6,329 bases of DNA from an uncultured Oscillospiraceae bacterium. Its GTDB lineage: Bacteria; Bacillota; Clostridia; Oscillospirales; Oscillospiraceae. Made by a program: the position numbers and the translations under genes. The DNA lies in NCBI GenBank assembly GCA_947631805.1, contig CANRNA010000108.1, positions 1 through 6,329 of the forward strand, read 5' to 3'. This document shows, piece after piece, positions 1 through 5,618 of the stretch. Numbering within the stretch: position 1 is the first letter of the stretch; every line of letters starts with the position of its first letter. The notes under the pieces were generated by a model. That model saw only the letters and a program-made list of their open reading frames with translations. It had not been told where the DNA came from and ran no database searches.

Positions 1-38
1 GTGAGCATCACGGCGGAAATCAGGGCAGTCAGGTCCAT
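1..38 (-). CDS. N-terminus of an unidentified small or membrane protein, cut by the window edge
   Basis: Only the first 12 codons are present, reading leftward from an ATG at 38-36: MDLTALISAVML, then off the edge with no stop. The start is supported by GGGAGG about 6 nt upstream on the minus strand (around 45-50). The peptide is mostly hydrophobic, with one early acidic residue. This would fit the N-terminal helix of a small membrane or holin-like protein, but twelve residues cannot identify a family. The gene is divergent from the zinc-ribbon gene at 233, with which it shares a roughly 190-base intergenic region. I see no convincing promoter for it. Confidence 0.5.
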   Translation of the reverse strand, partial: MDLTALISAVML

Positions 39-179
39 AGCAGCCTCCCAGGCACAGCGGTGCCGGGACCATCTTAGCACACCGGGCGGGGCGAAGAGGG
101 GCGAAAAAGGGCGGCGGACATTTTCACAAAAAGCGGGGGCAGGGTCGGGCGGAAATATTAACAGTTTGTTCAACACAAA

Positions 180-206
180 ATGACCCTGTTGGGGTATTCT
201 TATAAT
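180..206 (+). promoter_or_regulatory. Probable sigma-A promoter for the zinc-ribbon / J-protein pair
   Basis: A perfect TATAAT lies at 201-206 in an AT-rich patch of an otherwise GC-rich window, 26 bases before the ATG at 233. The best -35 candidate is ATGACC at 180-185 (4 of 6 matches to TTGACA), with a short 15-base spacer. The -10 is therefore convincing and the -35 weak, which could mean dependence on an activator. A small inverted repeat, TTTGT-N5-ACAAA (165-179), sits immediately upstream of this -35 and could be an operator, but it is short enough to be chance. Confidence 0.5.
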
Positions 207-232
207 AATCAAAAACCAAACAAGGTGAGCCC

Positions 233-649
233 ATGAATTTCAGACAGAGGATCGCGCAATTTATGTACGGACGCAACGGTTACGATGCGTTCTGTCAGTT
301 TTTGCTGCTGTTTGCCATCTTCCTCATCCTGCTCAGCTGGGTGTTTTCCGGGATACCGGCCCTGGCCATGCTGATGCAGGTGGGGGAGTGGGCCGCGCTG
401 GGTTACTGCATTTTCCGGATGATGAGCCGCAACGTGCTCCAGCGCCAGCAGGAAAACGCCAAGTATTACGAAAAGCGTCAGGCCGTGGGCCGGTGGCTCC
501 GGTCCCTGCGGGACCGCTGGCAGCAGAGAAAGGAATACAAGTTCTTCCGCTGCCCCTCCTGTCACGCCCTGCTGCGGGTGCCCAGGGGAAAGGGAAAGCT
601 GCTGCTGACCTGCCGGAAATGCGGCAACCGGTTTGAGCGCAAAACATGA
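233..649 (+). CDS. Two-helix membrane protein with C-terminal zinc ribbon
   Basis: This 138-residue protein has no named function that I know. A basic N-terminus (MNFRQRIAQFMYGRNG) precedes two likely membrane helices at about residues 21-39 and 41-63. A charged, probably helical linker follows (about 64-103, rich in Arg, Gln and Lys). The C-terminus is a zinc ribbon with Cys107-x2-Cys110 (CPSC) and Cys127-x2-Cys130 (CRKC) around a Lys/Arg-rich loop. Both ends are predicted cytosolic. The start is supported by AAGGTG at 222-227, 5 nt before the ATG. The stop overlaps the next start (ATGA at 646-649), so translation is probably coupled to the membrane J-protein. Similar proteins are, to my recollection, often found next to J-domain genes in Clostridia. 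The zinc ribbon might bind client proteins, nucleic acid or a partner, but the sequence does not decide which. Confidence 0.88.
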   Translation: MNFRQRIAQFMYGRNGYDAFCQFLLLFAIFLILLSWVFSGIPALAMLMQVGEWAALGYCIFRMMSRNVLQRQQENAKYYEKRQAVGRWLRSLRDRWQQRKEYKFFRCPSCHALLRVPRGKGKLLLTCRKCGNRFERKT

Positions 650-1098
650 ACCCTTATGACCTGCTGGGCGTCTCCCCCGACGCGTCGGACGAGGAGATAG
701 CCCGGGCCTATAAGCGGCTGGCGAAGCGGTATCACCCGGACCTCCATCCGGGGGACGCGGCCGCGGCGGAGCGGATGGGCCAGATAAACCGGGCCTATAA
801 CGACATCAAGACCATGCGCCAGCGGGGCGCCGAGCCCCGAACCGGCCAGGGCGCCGCCGGGGGATACGGAGACCCCTTCGACCCGTTCTTCACCGGCCAG
901 GCGTACCGCTACACCTACAAGCCCCGGCGGGGCAGCCCCATGGGGGTGCTGGTGGCGGTAATGGTGATGTTTTTCATCGTGCGGCTCCTGCTGAGCCTTA
1001 TGTTCGGCGGGGCGCGCACCTATTATTACTACATGCCTCCCGGCTACGGGGGCTATTACGGATACGGGTATTCCCAGACCGTGCCCTTCGGGGACTGA
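646..1098 (+). CDS. Membrane-anchored J-domain (DnaJ-like) co-chaperone
   Basis: The protein has 150 residues. An N-terminal J domain (about 2-60) carries the signature HPD at residues 30-32, preceded by the basic helix AYKRLAKRY and followed by the helix containing INRAYNDIK. J domains stimulate the ATPase of DnaK-type Hsp70s. After a Gly/Pro-rich linker (about 61-98) comes one hydrophobic segment (about 100-121) that probably anchors it in the membrane. A short Tyr/Gly-rich tail (about 125-143) follows. The zinc-finger and C-terminal substrate-binding domains of canonical DnaJ are absent, so this is a class III-type J-protein that would recruit Hsp70 to the membrane and is not the general dnaJ. 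It overlaps the upstream zinc-ribbon gene by 4 bases (ATGA) and has no room for its own promoter. It converges on the TPM gene, 56 bases away. Confidence 0.88.
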   Translation: MNPYDLLGVSPDASDEEIARAYKRLAKRYHPDLHPGDAAAAERMGQINRAYNDIKTMRQRGAEPRTGQGAAGGYGDPFDPFFTGQAYRYTYKPRRGSPMGVLVAVMVMFFIVRLLLSLMFGGARTYYYYMPPGYGGYYGYGYSQTVPFGD

Positions 1099-1107
1099 AT
1101 CGGATAG

Positions 1108-1138
1108 AAAAACCGGGCTATGCTTTGGCACAGCCCGG
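1108..1138 (-). terminator. Intrinsic terminator of the leftward xpaC-telA-lemA-TPM operon
   Basis: An 11-bp stem with one mismatch (1113-1123 paired with 1128-1138, arms CCGGGCTATGC and GCACAGCCCGG) closes a 4-base loop at 1124-1127. On the minus strand the stem is followed directly by TTTTTCT (complement of 1106-1112), the classic U-tract. It begins 17 bases past the TPM stop codon. In the plus direction the stem is followed by AAGTTATATAG, a poor U-tract, so termination of the convergent J-protein transcript here is possible but weaker. Confidence 0.85.
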
Positions 1139-1154
1139 AAGTTATATAGAGCTG

Positions 1155-2165
1155 TCAGCGCCGACCGCCGCCTCCTCCGCCGCTGTGGCCGCCGCCACCG
1201 CCTCCGCGAAAGCCCCCGCCGCCGGACCGGAAACTGCCGTCGCTGGAGCGGAAGCTGCTGCCGGACCGTCCGCCGCCTCCGCCGGAGGAGCGTCCGCCGA
1301 AGCCCCGCCCGCGGGGGGCGCTGGGCCGGGAGGTGAAGGCAGGGGGCCTGGGAGACCCGCCGCCAAAACCGCCGAAACCGCCGGGACCGGGACCGGGGCC
1401 CGGACCGGGAGGCGGGGGAGGAGGCTGACGGCGATACCAGTCCCGATAGCGCCGTCTGCCGCCGAACCAGAAGATGGGGAAGAACCCGCCGCTGTAGCCC
1501 CAGCTGCGCATGCGGGAAAACCGGCTGACAGCGCCGATGACCCACAGGAAGAGCACCAGCAGCAACAGCATGACGATGACCGCCGCGAACGGACCGGCGG
1601 AAGATGTCTCCTGCTGGACCGGATACCGGTCGGGGCCGTAGCTCTGGTCGGCGTAGTCGTTCACGCCGTAATAGTCCACATACCAGTCGTAGAGATGGGA
1701 CGAGAGGGTGAGCACCGCGTCGTCGAACCGGTCCTGGTCCACGTCATCCCAGAAATAGGCGTCCAGATAATCGTTGGCCATGTCGCTGGTGAAGGCGCTG
1801 TCGATGCCGTCCCCCACGGCGAGCCAGCCCCGGTACTCTTTGGCCGCCAGCAGCAGGAGCATGCCGTTGGACTGGCTGGCGCTGCCCACGCCCCAGTCGT
1901 TCATGAGCCTGGTGGCGGCGATGTCCGCGTCCTCGTCCAGGTAGCTGACGGTCACCACCACCAGCTGGGCCCCGGCGCAATCCCGCTCCAGGGCGGCGTT
2001 GTATTCGGCCAGGGTCTCCTCCGTGGAGGCGGACAGGACGTTCGCCGTGTCACGGGCGTAAAAGCCCAGGCCCGTGCCGGGCTCTATATCCGCAGCCCAG
2101 GCGGGAACGGCCAGGACCGCCATGAGCAGCAGGACGGTCAGGACGGGAGAAAGGAGCTTTTTCAT
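1155..2165 (-). CDS. TPM-domain protein (YgcG-like), secreted domain with membrane anchor and Gly-rich tail
   Basis: This 336-residue protein starts with a signal peptide (basic MKK, hydrophobic 5-20, likely cleavage after the AWA at 22-24). A TPM domain (Pfam TPM_phosphatase type) spans about 35-165. Its marks are the early DTANVLS segment, the core strand AQLVVVTV (66-73), NDWGVG (89-94), NGMLLLLA (100-107) and the GWLAVGDG turn (113-120). A transmembrane helix follows at about 192-213, placing the TPM domain outside the membrane. The rest is low complexity: PPPPPP with GPGPGPGPGG (about 248-263), then Ser/Arg/Gly-rich sequence ending in poly-Gly and Arg-Arg. TPM domains have been linked to phosphatase activity and photosystem repair in phototrophs; their role in heterotrophic bacteria is unsettled. 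The start is supported by GAGGTG about 9 nt upstream. It is the last gene of the operon, 12 nt after the lemA-like gene, and is followed by a terminator. Confidence 0.88.
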   Translation of the reverse strand: MKKLLSPVLTVLLLMAVLAVPAWAADIEPGTGLGFYARDTANVLSASTEETLAEYNAALERDCAGAQLVVVTVSYLDEDADIAATRLMNDWGVGSASQSNGMLLLLAAKEYRGWLAVGDGIDSAFTSDMANDYLDAYFWDDVDQDRFDDAVLTLSSHLYDWYVDYYGVNDYADQSYGPDRYPVQQETSSAGPFAAVIVMLLLLVLFLWVIGAVSRFSRMRSWGYSGGFFPIFWFGGRRRYRDWYRRQPPPPPPGPGPGPGPGGFGGFGGGSPRPPAFTSRPSAPRGRGFGGRSSGGGGGRSGSSFRSSDGSFRSGGGGFRGGGGGGHSGGGGGGRR

Positions 2166-2177
2166 CTGGTCATCACC

Positions 2178-2747
2178 TCAAGGGAATGTCTCCGGGGCCC
2201 TGACGCCGGTCAGGTGCCGGAGGATGTTGGCCGGGAAGGGGGAGAGGACCTCCTCCCGGAAGGCAAGGATGTGCTCGTTGTAGGCCGGATCGTCCACCAG
2301 CGCCTGGGCGCTGGCCAGGTCGGACAAAATGGCCTCCCAGTCGTCGTGGCTGTCGTCCAGGGGCGCGCCGCCCTCCGCCATGGTCCGCACCTCCAGCACC
2401 GCTGTCTCCAGCTGCTCGTTGGCCTGGGCGATGGCGGGGATGTCCCGGCTGTCCAGGGCCTGGATGAGAGCGGCCCTGGCATCCCGGAGGGTCTCATAGG
2501 TCCCAGCCCACTGGCCGTCGCTGCCTATGACCGACAGCAGCCGGTTGGTCAGGTCCACCCGGGCCGTGAGCTGGTCCCCGGGGCAGGTGTAATAGCCGTC
2601 GGCGTGGAGCAGGCTCCGGTCGAAAAAGGCCGCCTCCGCCTCCCGGCATGCCTTCGTCAGGCTCAGATGGCTGCCCACCAGGGAGAAGACGACCACCACC
2701 AGGACAAAGATGACGATGGCCGTAGAGCGCTTTTTCAGGATATCCGT
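2178..2747 (-). CDS. LemA-like single-pass membrane protein with apparent ACG start codon
   Basis: The frame is open from a stop at 2807-2805 down to the TGA at 2180-2178, and contains no ATG or TTG before the membrane segment. The first GTG (2699-2697) has no ribosome binding site and would cut the hydrophobic helix in half. An ACG at 2747-2745 lies 8 nt after AAGGGAGG and gives a natural N-terminus: MDILKKRSTAIVIFVLVV, a positively charged stop then a helix (about 10-27). From there the protein is 189 residues. The rest is predicted alpha-helical and acidic. The C-terminus (about 155-189) has AYNEHILAFREEVLSPFPAN, which resembles the YN...YN...FP ending of LemA-family proteins. LemA function is unknown, and members often neighbour TPM genes, as here. 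Family assignment rests mainly on the C-terminal motif, topology and neighbour. The reading frame is intact, so this is not an obvious pseudogene, but if ACG is not used expression may be low. Confidence 0.7.
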   Translation of the reverse strand, partial: TDILKKRSTAIVIFVLVVVVFSLVGSHLSLTKACREAEAAFFDRSLLHADGYYTCPGDQLTARVDLTNRLLSVIGSDGQWAGTYETLRDARAALIQALDSRDIPAIAQANEQLETAVLEVRTMAEGGAPLDDSHDDWEAILSDLASAQALVDDPAYNEHILAFREEVLSPFPANILRHLTGVRAPETFP

Positions 2748-2755
2748 AGGAAATG

Positions 2756-2763
2756 CCTCCCTT
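2756..2763 (-). promoter_or_regulatory. Strong ribosome binding site that fixes the lemA-like start
   Basis: On the minus strand this reads AAGGGAGG, a near-perfect anti-16S match. It sits 8 nt before the ACG at 2747-2745 and 33 nt past the telA stop. No ATG, GTG or TTG in the lemA frame is within reach of it. Its spacing and the protein N-terminus it would produce are the reason for choosing ACG as the start. Confidence 0.75.
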
Positions 2764-2796
2764 CCGCGTGCGCCCGCGGGCGCGAAAATGGGCCGG

Positions 2797-3981
2797 TCAG
2801 CCCTTCATCTCCAGGAGCTTCTGCTTCAGCTGGCCCTCGATGCGGCCCAGCTCCACCTCGGCCTGGGCCCGGCGGGCCCGGCCGTCGTCCTGTATCTTCC
2901 GCACGTCCTCCAGTGTGGCGATCAGGTCCTGGTTGGTCTGCTGGAGAGTCTCCAGGTCCACGATGCCCCGCTCGGACTCCTGGGCCACGGCCACGGAGCC
3001 GGTGTGCAGGGCGGCGGCGTTCTTTTTCAGCAGATCGTTGGTCACTTCGCTGACGCTGTGGGAGGCCTCCATGGCCTGCTGGGAGTGATACATGCTCATG
3101 GCCAGGACCATCTGGCTCTTCCACAGGGGGATGGTGTTGACGATGGCGGTCTGTATCTTCTCCGCCATGAGGGAGTCGTTGTTCTGGATGAGCCGTATCT
3201 GGGGGCCCATCTGGACGGATATCATCCGGGTCAGCTCCAGGTCGTGCAGCTTCTTCTCGAACCGGCCCAGCAGGCTGGCGTAATCGTTGGCGGCCTGGGC
3301 GTCCTCGGGAGCGCCGGTCTCCTGGGCCTTTTTCAGCAGGGCGGGCAGCTCCGTGGCCCGGAGCTCCTCCAGCCGGAGCTTCCCGGCGATGATATACATG
3401 GTCAGCTCCTTGAAATAGGCCTGGTTCATGTCGTACATGGTGTCCATGGTCACGATGTCCTTGTTCAGGGTGATCCAGTGCTGGTCCAGGGCGGCGCTGA
3501 TCTTGTCCACGTTGACCTCGGCCTTGTCGTACTTGGTCTTCAGGTCGGAAAAGCTGCGACTGGCCTTTTTGAAAAGGCCCTTCAGCCCCTTGGGCTGCTC
3601 CTCCTCGGCGGACAGGCCGTTGAGCTGGGCCACCAGGTCGGAGAGCATGTCCCCCACCTCGCCCAGGTCCTTGGTGCGGACCTTCTCCAGCGCCTGGGCG
3701 GAGAAGTCCGCGATGTTCTTCTGGGCGGCGGAGCCGTAGTTGAGCACTTGGGCGGAGTCGGTCACGTCGATCTTCTTGGAAAACTCCCGGACGGCCGCCT
3801 GCTCCGCCGGGGCGAGGGTGTCGATGTCCAGCTTCTCCGCCGGGACCTCCTCCTGGGCCGGGGCGGGGGCCGCCTGGGTCTGGGCGGCGGCAGGGGCAGC
3901 CGCTGCGGCGGTGGGAGCGGCGGGGGCCGCAGGGACCGGGTCAAGGGTCAGGTTGATCTCATACTTGTTTTCGTCAGCCAT
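2797..3981 (-). CDS. telA: TelA-family (toxic anion resistance / YaaN-like) protein
   Basis: This 394-residue soluble protein belongs to the TelA family (Pfam TelA; YaaN in B. subtilis, KlaA/TelA on tellurite-resistance plasmids). An Ala/Pro-rich, probably disordered N-terminus (about 16-47) precedes a long, almost wholly helical body. Diagnostic stretches include the ALEKVRTKDLGEVGDML region (97-113), GLFKKASRSF (135-144), LRLEELRATELP (202-213), and QNNDSLMAEKIQTAI with TIPLWKSQM (267-291). The C-terminal helices (about 340-394) look coiled-coil. There is no signal peptide or membrane helix, so it is cytosolic, possibly recruited to the membrane by XpaC. The family is associated with resistance to tellurite, some antibiotics and envelope stress, but the biochemical mechanism is not established. 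ATG 3981-3979 is preceded by AAAGG 9 nt upstream. It lies 33 nt after the xpaC-like gene in the same operon. Length is typical of the family. Confidence 0.93.
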   Translation of the reverse strand: MADENKYEINLTLDPVPAAPAAPTAAAAAPAAAQTQAAPAPAQEEVPAEKLDIDTLAPAEQAAVREFSKKIDVTDSAQVLNYGSAAQKNIADFSAQALEKVRTKDLGEVGDMLSDLVAQLNGLSAEEEQPKGLKGLFKKASRSFSDLKTKYDKAEVNVDKISAALDQHWITLNKDIVTMDTMYDMNQAYFKELTMYIIAGKLRLEELRATELPALLKKAQETGAPEDAQAANDYASLLGRFEKKLHDLELTRMISVQMGPQIRLIQNNDSLMAEKIQTAIVNTIPLWKSQMVLAMSMYHSQQAMEASHSVSEVTNDLLKKNAAALHTGSVAVAQESERGIVDLETLQQTNQDLIATLEDVRKIQDDGRARRAQAEVELGRIEGQLKQKLLEMKG

Positions 3982-4014
3982 GGTGTCGTTCCTTTCCTTT
4001 ATCTCATGGTGTGT

Positions 4015-4707
4015 TTATGGTTTCTTTTCGTCGGCGCCCTCGGCCCTGGCTTTGCGCAAAAGCTCCTCCAGGCCGTCGCCGCCGGTAAGGCCCTCCCGGG
4101 CCAGGAGGTTTTCCATCACCCGGATGTCCGCGTCCACGTCCATGGCGTCGTTCTGGTACAGGGCGTCCAGCTGCTTCTGGAAGGCGTCTGTCTCCGTCTG
4201 GAGCATCTGGGCGATGCGCTCCTTGGCCCCGGTGATGTTCTTCCCATCCACGCCCTGGGCGCTCATCCGCTGGTAGGCGGTGAGCAGCTCGATGGTGGAG
4301 GGGAGGAAATAGCTCTGGAATTTCTGTATCTGGGGGATGTCCGCCTTGTCCTGGACCGCGTCCTGGGCGATGCGGCCGCTCAGGTCTATGAGCCGGGCGA
4401 TCTTGTCCCTTATATCCCGGTCGGGGATGGAGGCGGAGAGCTTTTCCATCTCGTTTTTGGCCGTGTCCGCCTCCGCCAGAATGGCGTCCGCCTCCGGGCC
4501 GTAGCTGACGGGCTCGGGCTCCGGCTCGGGGACGTATTCGATTTTTGGCTTGATGAGTTTGTCCGCCGCCAGCCACACCGCCGCCGTGGCCAGCGCGGCG
4601 GCGAAAAAGTGCCACAGGGTGTAAAGCGGTAAGACCAGCGCCCACACGGCAAAGGTCGCCGCGGCGATATAGACCGGCAGAGCGGACCGGCGTTTCACTT
4701 GACGCAT
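4015..4707 (-). CDS. xpaC: XpaC-like membrane protein (5-bromo-4-chloroindolyl phosphate hydrolysis family)
   Basis: The protein has 230 residues. A basic N-terminus (MRQVKRR) leads to two closely spaced membrane helices (about 11-29 and 31-48). A Glu/Pro linker follows (EYVPEPEPEPV, 57-67). The cytosolic helical domain (about 70-205) contains QKFQSYFLPSTIELLTAY (128-145), the part I recognise as the XpaC signature. The name comes from a B. subtilis phenotype, hydrolysis of a chromogenic phosphate; a true catalytic activity is not established and I see no obvious active-site motif. The start is supported by AGGGGG 8 nt upstream of the ATG at 4707-4705. It is the first gene of the leftward operon, 23-24 nt after the predicted transcription start and directly before telA. 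XpaC and TelA are also adjacent in B. subtilis (xpaC-yaaN), which supports both calls and suggests XpaC is TelA's membrane partner (inference). Confidence 0.88.
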   Translation of the reverse strand: MRQVKRRSALPVYIAAATFAVWALVLPLYTLWHFFAAALATAAVWLAADKLIKPKIEYVPEPEPEPVSYGPEADAILAEADTAKNEMEKLSASIPDRDIRDKIARLIDLSGRIAQDAVQDKADIPQIQKFQSYFLPSTIELLTAYQRMSAQGVDGKNITGAKERIAQMLQTETDAFQKQLDALYQNDAMDVDADIRVMENLLAREGLTGGDGLEELLRKARAEGADEKKP

Positions 4708-4737
4708 AAGACAAGCCCCCTAACGGTTCATACATAT

Positions 4738-4766
4738 ATTTTATGATAAACTTACAATAACGTCAA
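4738..4766 (-). promoter_or_regulatory. Strong sigma-A promoter of the xpaC-telA-lemA-TPM operon
   Basis: On the minus strand, TTGACG (-35, 4766-4761) and TAAAAT (-10, 4743-4738) are separated by exactly 17 bases. Each box differs from consensus at one position. The predicted start is near 4731, leaving a leader of about 23 nt before the xpaC ATG. It is the only convincing promoter I see for the four leftward genes. Confidence 0.82.
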
Positions 4767-4773
4767 GGATTAC

Positions 4774-4802
4774 TTGCCAGTTTCGCCCATATCATGTATA
4801 AT
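4774..4802 (+). promoter_or_regulatory. Strong sigma-A promoter of rpe-recR
   Basis: TTGCCA (-35, 4774-4779) and a perfect TATAAT (-10, 4797-4802) are separated by 17 bases. The predicted start is near 4809, giving a leader of about 142 nt before the rpe ATG. Its -35 lies only 7 bases from the -35 of the divergent xpaC promoter, so the two are back to back and one regulator bound between them could affect both. Confidence 0.82.
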
Positions 4803-4808
4803 GACTGC

Positions 4809-4950
4809 GCCAGCAGTCCATATATGTGCGTTTTATCCTGTTTCAACGAAAAAAACACTGGGGACGGGCCGGGCGGACCGGCCCACCCCCTATATAAAAG
4901 CCTCATCGTGCGCGGCGCGGCTGCGTCATACTATGCATTTGGTGATCGAT
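4809..4950 (+). other. Long 5' leader of rpe with a GC-rich hairpin
   Basis: About 142 nt separate the predicted transcription start from the rpe ATG. Around 4866-4884 a perfect 7-bp stem (GGGCCGG with CCGGCCC) closes the loop GCGGA (4873-4877). It is followed by CACCCCCTATATAAAAG and has no U-tract, so it is not an intrinsic terminator. An open frame beginning at an ATG near 4827 overlaps rpe out of frame and lacks a ribosome binding site, so I do not call it a gene. I do not recognise a known riboswitch class here. Confidence 0.4.
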
Positions 4951-5613
4951 ATGACAAACATCAAAATAGCTCCCTCCATCCTGGCGGCGGACTTCACAAG
5001 GCTGGGGGAGGAGATAGGCCGGGCCCTGGACGGCGGGGCGGATTACATCCACGTGGACGTGATGGATGGGCTTTTCGTGCCCAATATCTCCATAGGCGTG
5101 CCGGTGGTCCAGAGCATCCGCCGGGCCTTTCCCCAGGCGTTTCTGGATGTGCATCTGATGATACAAGAGCCGGTGCGGTATGTGGAGGCCTTTAGCCGGG
5201 CCGGGGCCAGCCTGCTCACCTTCCACGTGGAATCGGACAGCCCCCAGGGCATCGCCGCCGCCCTTCAGGCGGCCCGGGAGCGCGGGGTGAAGACGGGCCT
5301 GGCCGTCAAGCCCGCCACGGCCGTGAGCGAGCTGGACCCGTGGCTGGAGGGGCTTGACCTGGCGCTGGTGATGACGGTGGAGCCCGGCTTCGGCGGGCAG
5401 AGGTTCATGGCCGATCAAATGAAGAAGGTCTCCGCTCTGCGCCGGAGGCTGGACAGCATGGGCTTGGCCTGCGAGCTGGAGGTGGACGGGGGCATCGACC
5501 CCGACACGGCGCCTGCGGCCCTGGCGGCGGGCGCCAGGGTGCTGGTGGCCGGGTCCGCCATTTTTGGCCGGGGGGATTACGCCGGTCTTATGGAAAAACT
5601 GCGGGGCAGGTGA
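4951..5613 (+). CDS. rpe: Ribulose-phosphate 3-epimerase
   Basis: This 220-residue cytosolic TIM-barrel enzyme interconverts D-ribulose 5-phosphate and D-xylulose 5-phosphate in the non-oxidative pentose phosphate pathway. Family motifs appear in order: APSILAADF (7-15), HVDVMDGLFVPNISIG (34-49), DVHLMI (66-71), HVES (92-95), MTVEPGFGGQRF (141-152), EVDGGI (177-182) and AGSAIFG (200-206). Expected metal ligands are His34, Asp36, His68 and Asp179, with Asp36 and Asp179 the catalytic acid/base pair. Ser9 and the methionines at 38, 70 and 141 match the usual active-site lining. ATG 4951 is chosen because GGTGAT lies just upstream (4941-4946) and the protein then starts MTNIKIAPS, as is usual. 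An in-frame ATG at 4933 would add six residues but has no ribosome binding site. The length is normal and the gene looks intact. Confidence 0.96.
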   Translation: MTNIKIAPSILAADFTRLGEEIGRALDGGADYIHVDVMDGLFVPNISIGVPVVQSIRRAFPQAFLDVHLMIQEPVRYVEAFSRAGASLLTFHVESDSPQGIAAALQAARERGVKTGLAVKPATAVSELDPWLEGLDLALVMTVEPGFGGQRFMADQMKKVSALRRRLDSMGLACELEVDGGIDPDTAPAALAAGARVLVAGSAIFGRGDYAGLMEKLRGR

Positions 5614-5618
5614 GCGAG

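Noticed and set aside
74..100. Possible CIRCE (HrcA operator) half-site TTAGCAC upstream of the J-protein pair
   Set aside because: CIRCE is TTAGCACTC-N9-GAGTGCTAA. The second arm is absent and the first is incomplete, so this is a chance match.
1..183. 60-codon open frame on the plus strand at the left edge
   Set aside because: It runs through the divergent intergenic region and promoter, has composition unlike a protein and no supported start. The minus-strand gene start at 38 is better supported.
562..1545. 327-codon open frame on the minus strand
   Set aside because: It is antisense to the J-protein and the end of the zinc-ribbon gene and passes through the terminator hairpin. The product is Arg/Pro-rich with no domain.
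2697..2699. GTG as the start of the lemA-like gene
   Set aside because: No Shine-Dalgarno precedes it, and it would remove the positive N-terminus and half of the membrane helix, leaving the strong site at 2756-2763 without a partner.
1125..3053. 642-codon open frame on the plus strand
   Set aside because: It is antisense to the TPM and lemA-like genes, which have clear domains, ribosome binding sites and an operon layout. Its product is low-complexity Ala/Gly/Val-rich sequence with no recognisable domain, as expected from the reverse of GC-rich codons.
2710..4632. 640-codon open frame on the plus strand
   Set aside because: It lies antisense across telA and xpaC. The product is Leu/Gly/Val/His-rich with no domain, and there is no promoter or ribosome binding site. 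Long antisense frames are common opposite GC-rich genes.
4794..5195. 133-codon frame overlapping the rpe leader and gene
   Set aside because: It is out of frame with rpe, its ATG overlaps the -10 box of the rpe promoter, and the part inside rpe is plainly a shadow of the enzyme.
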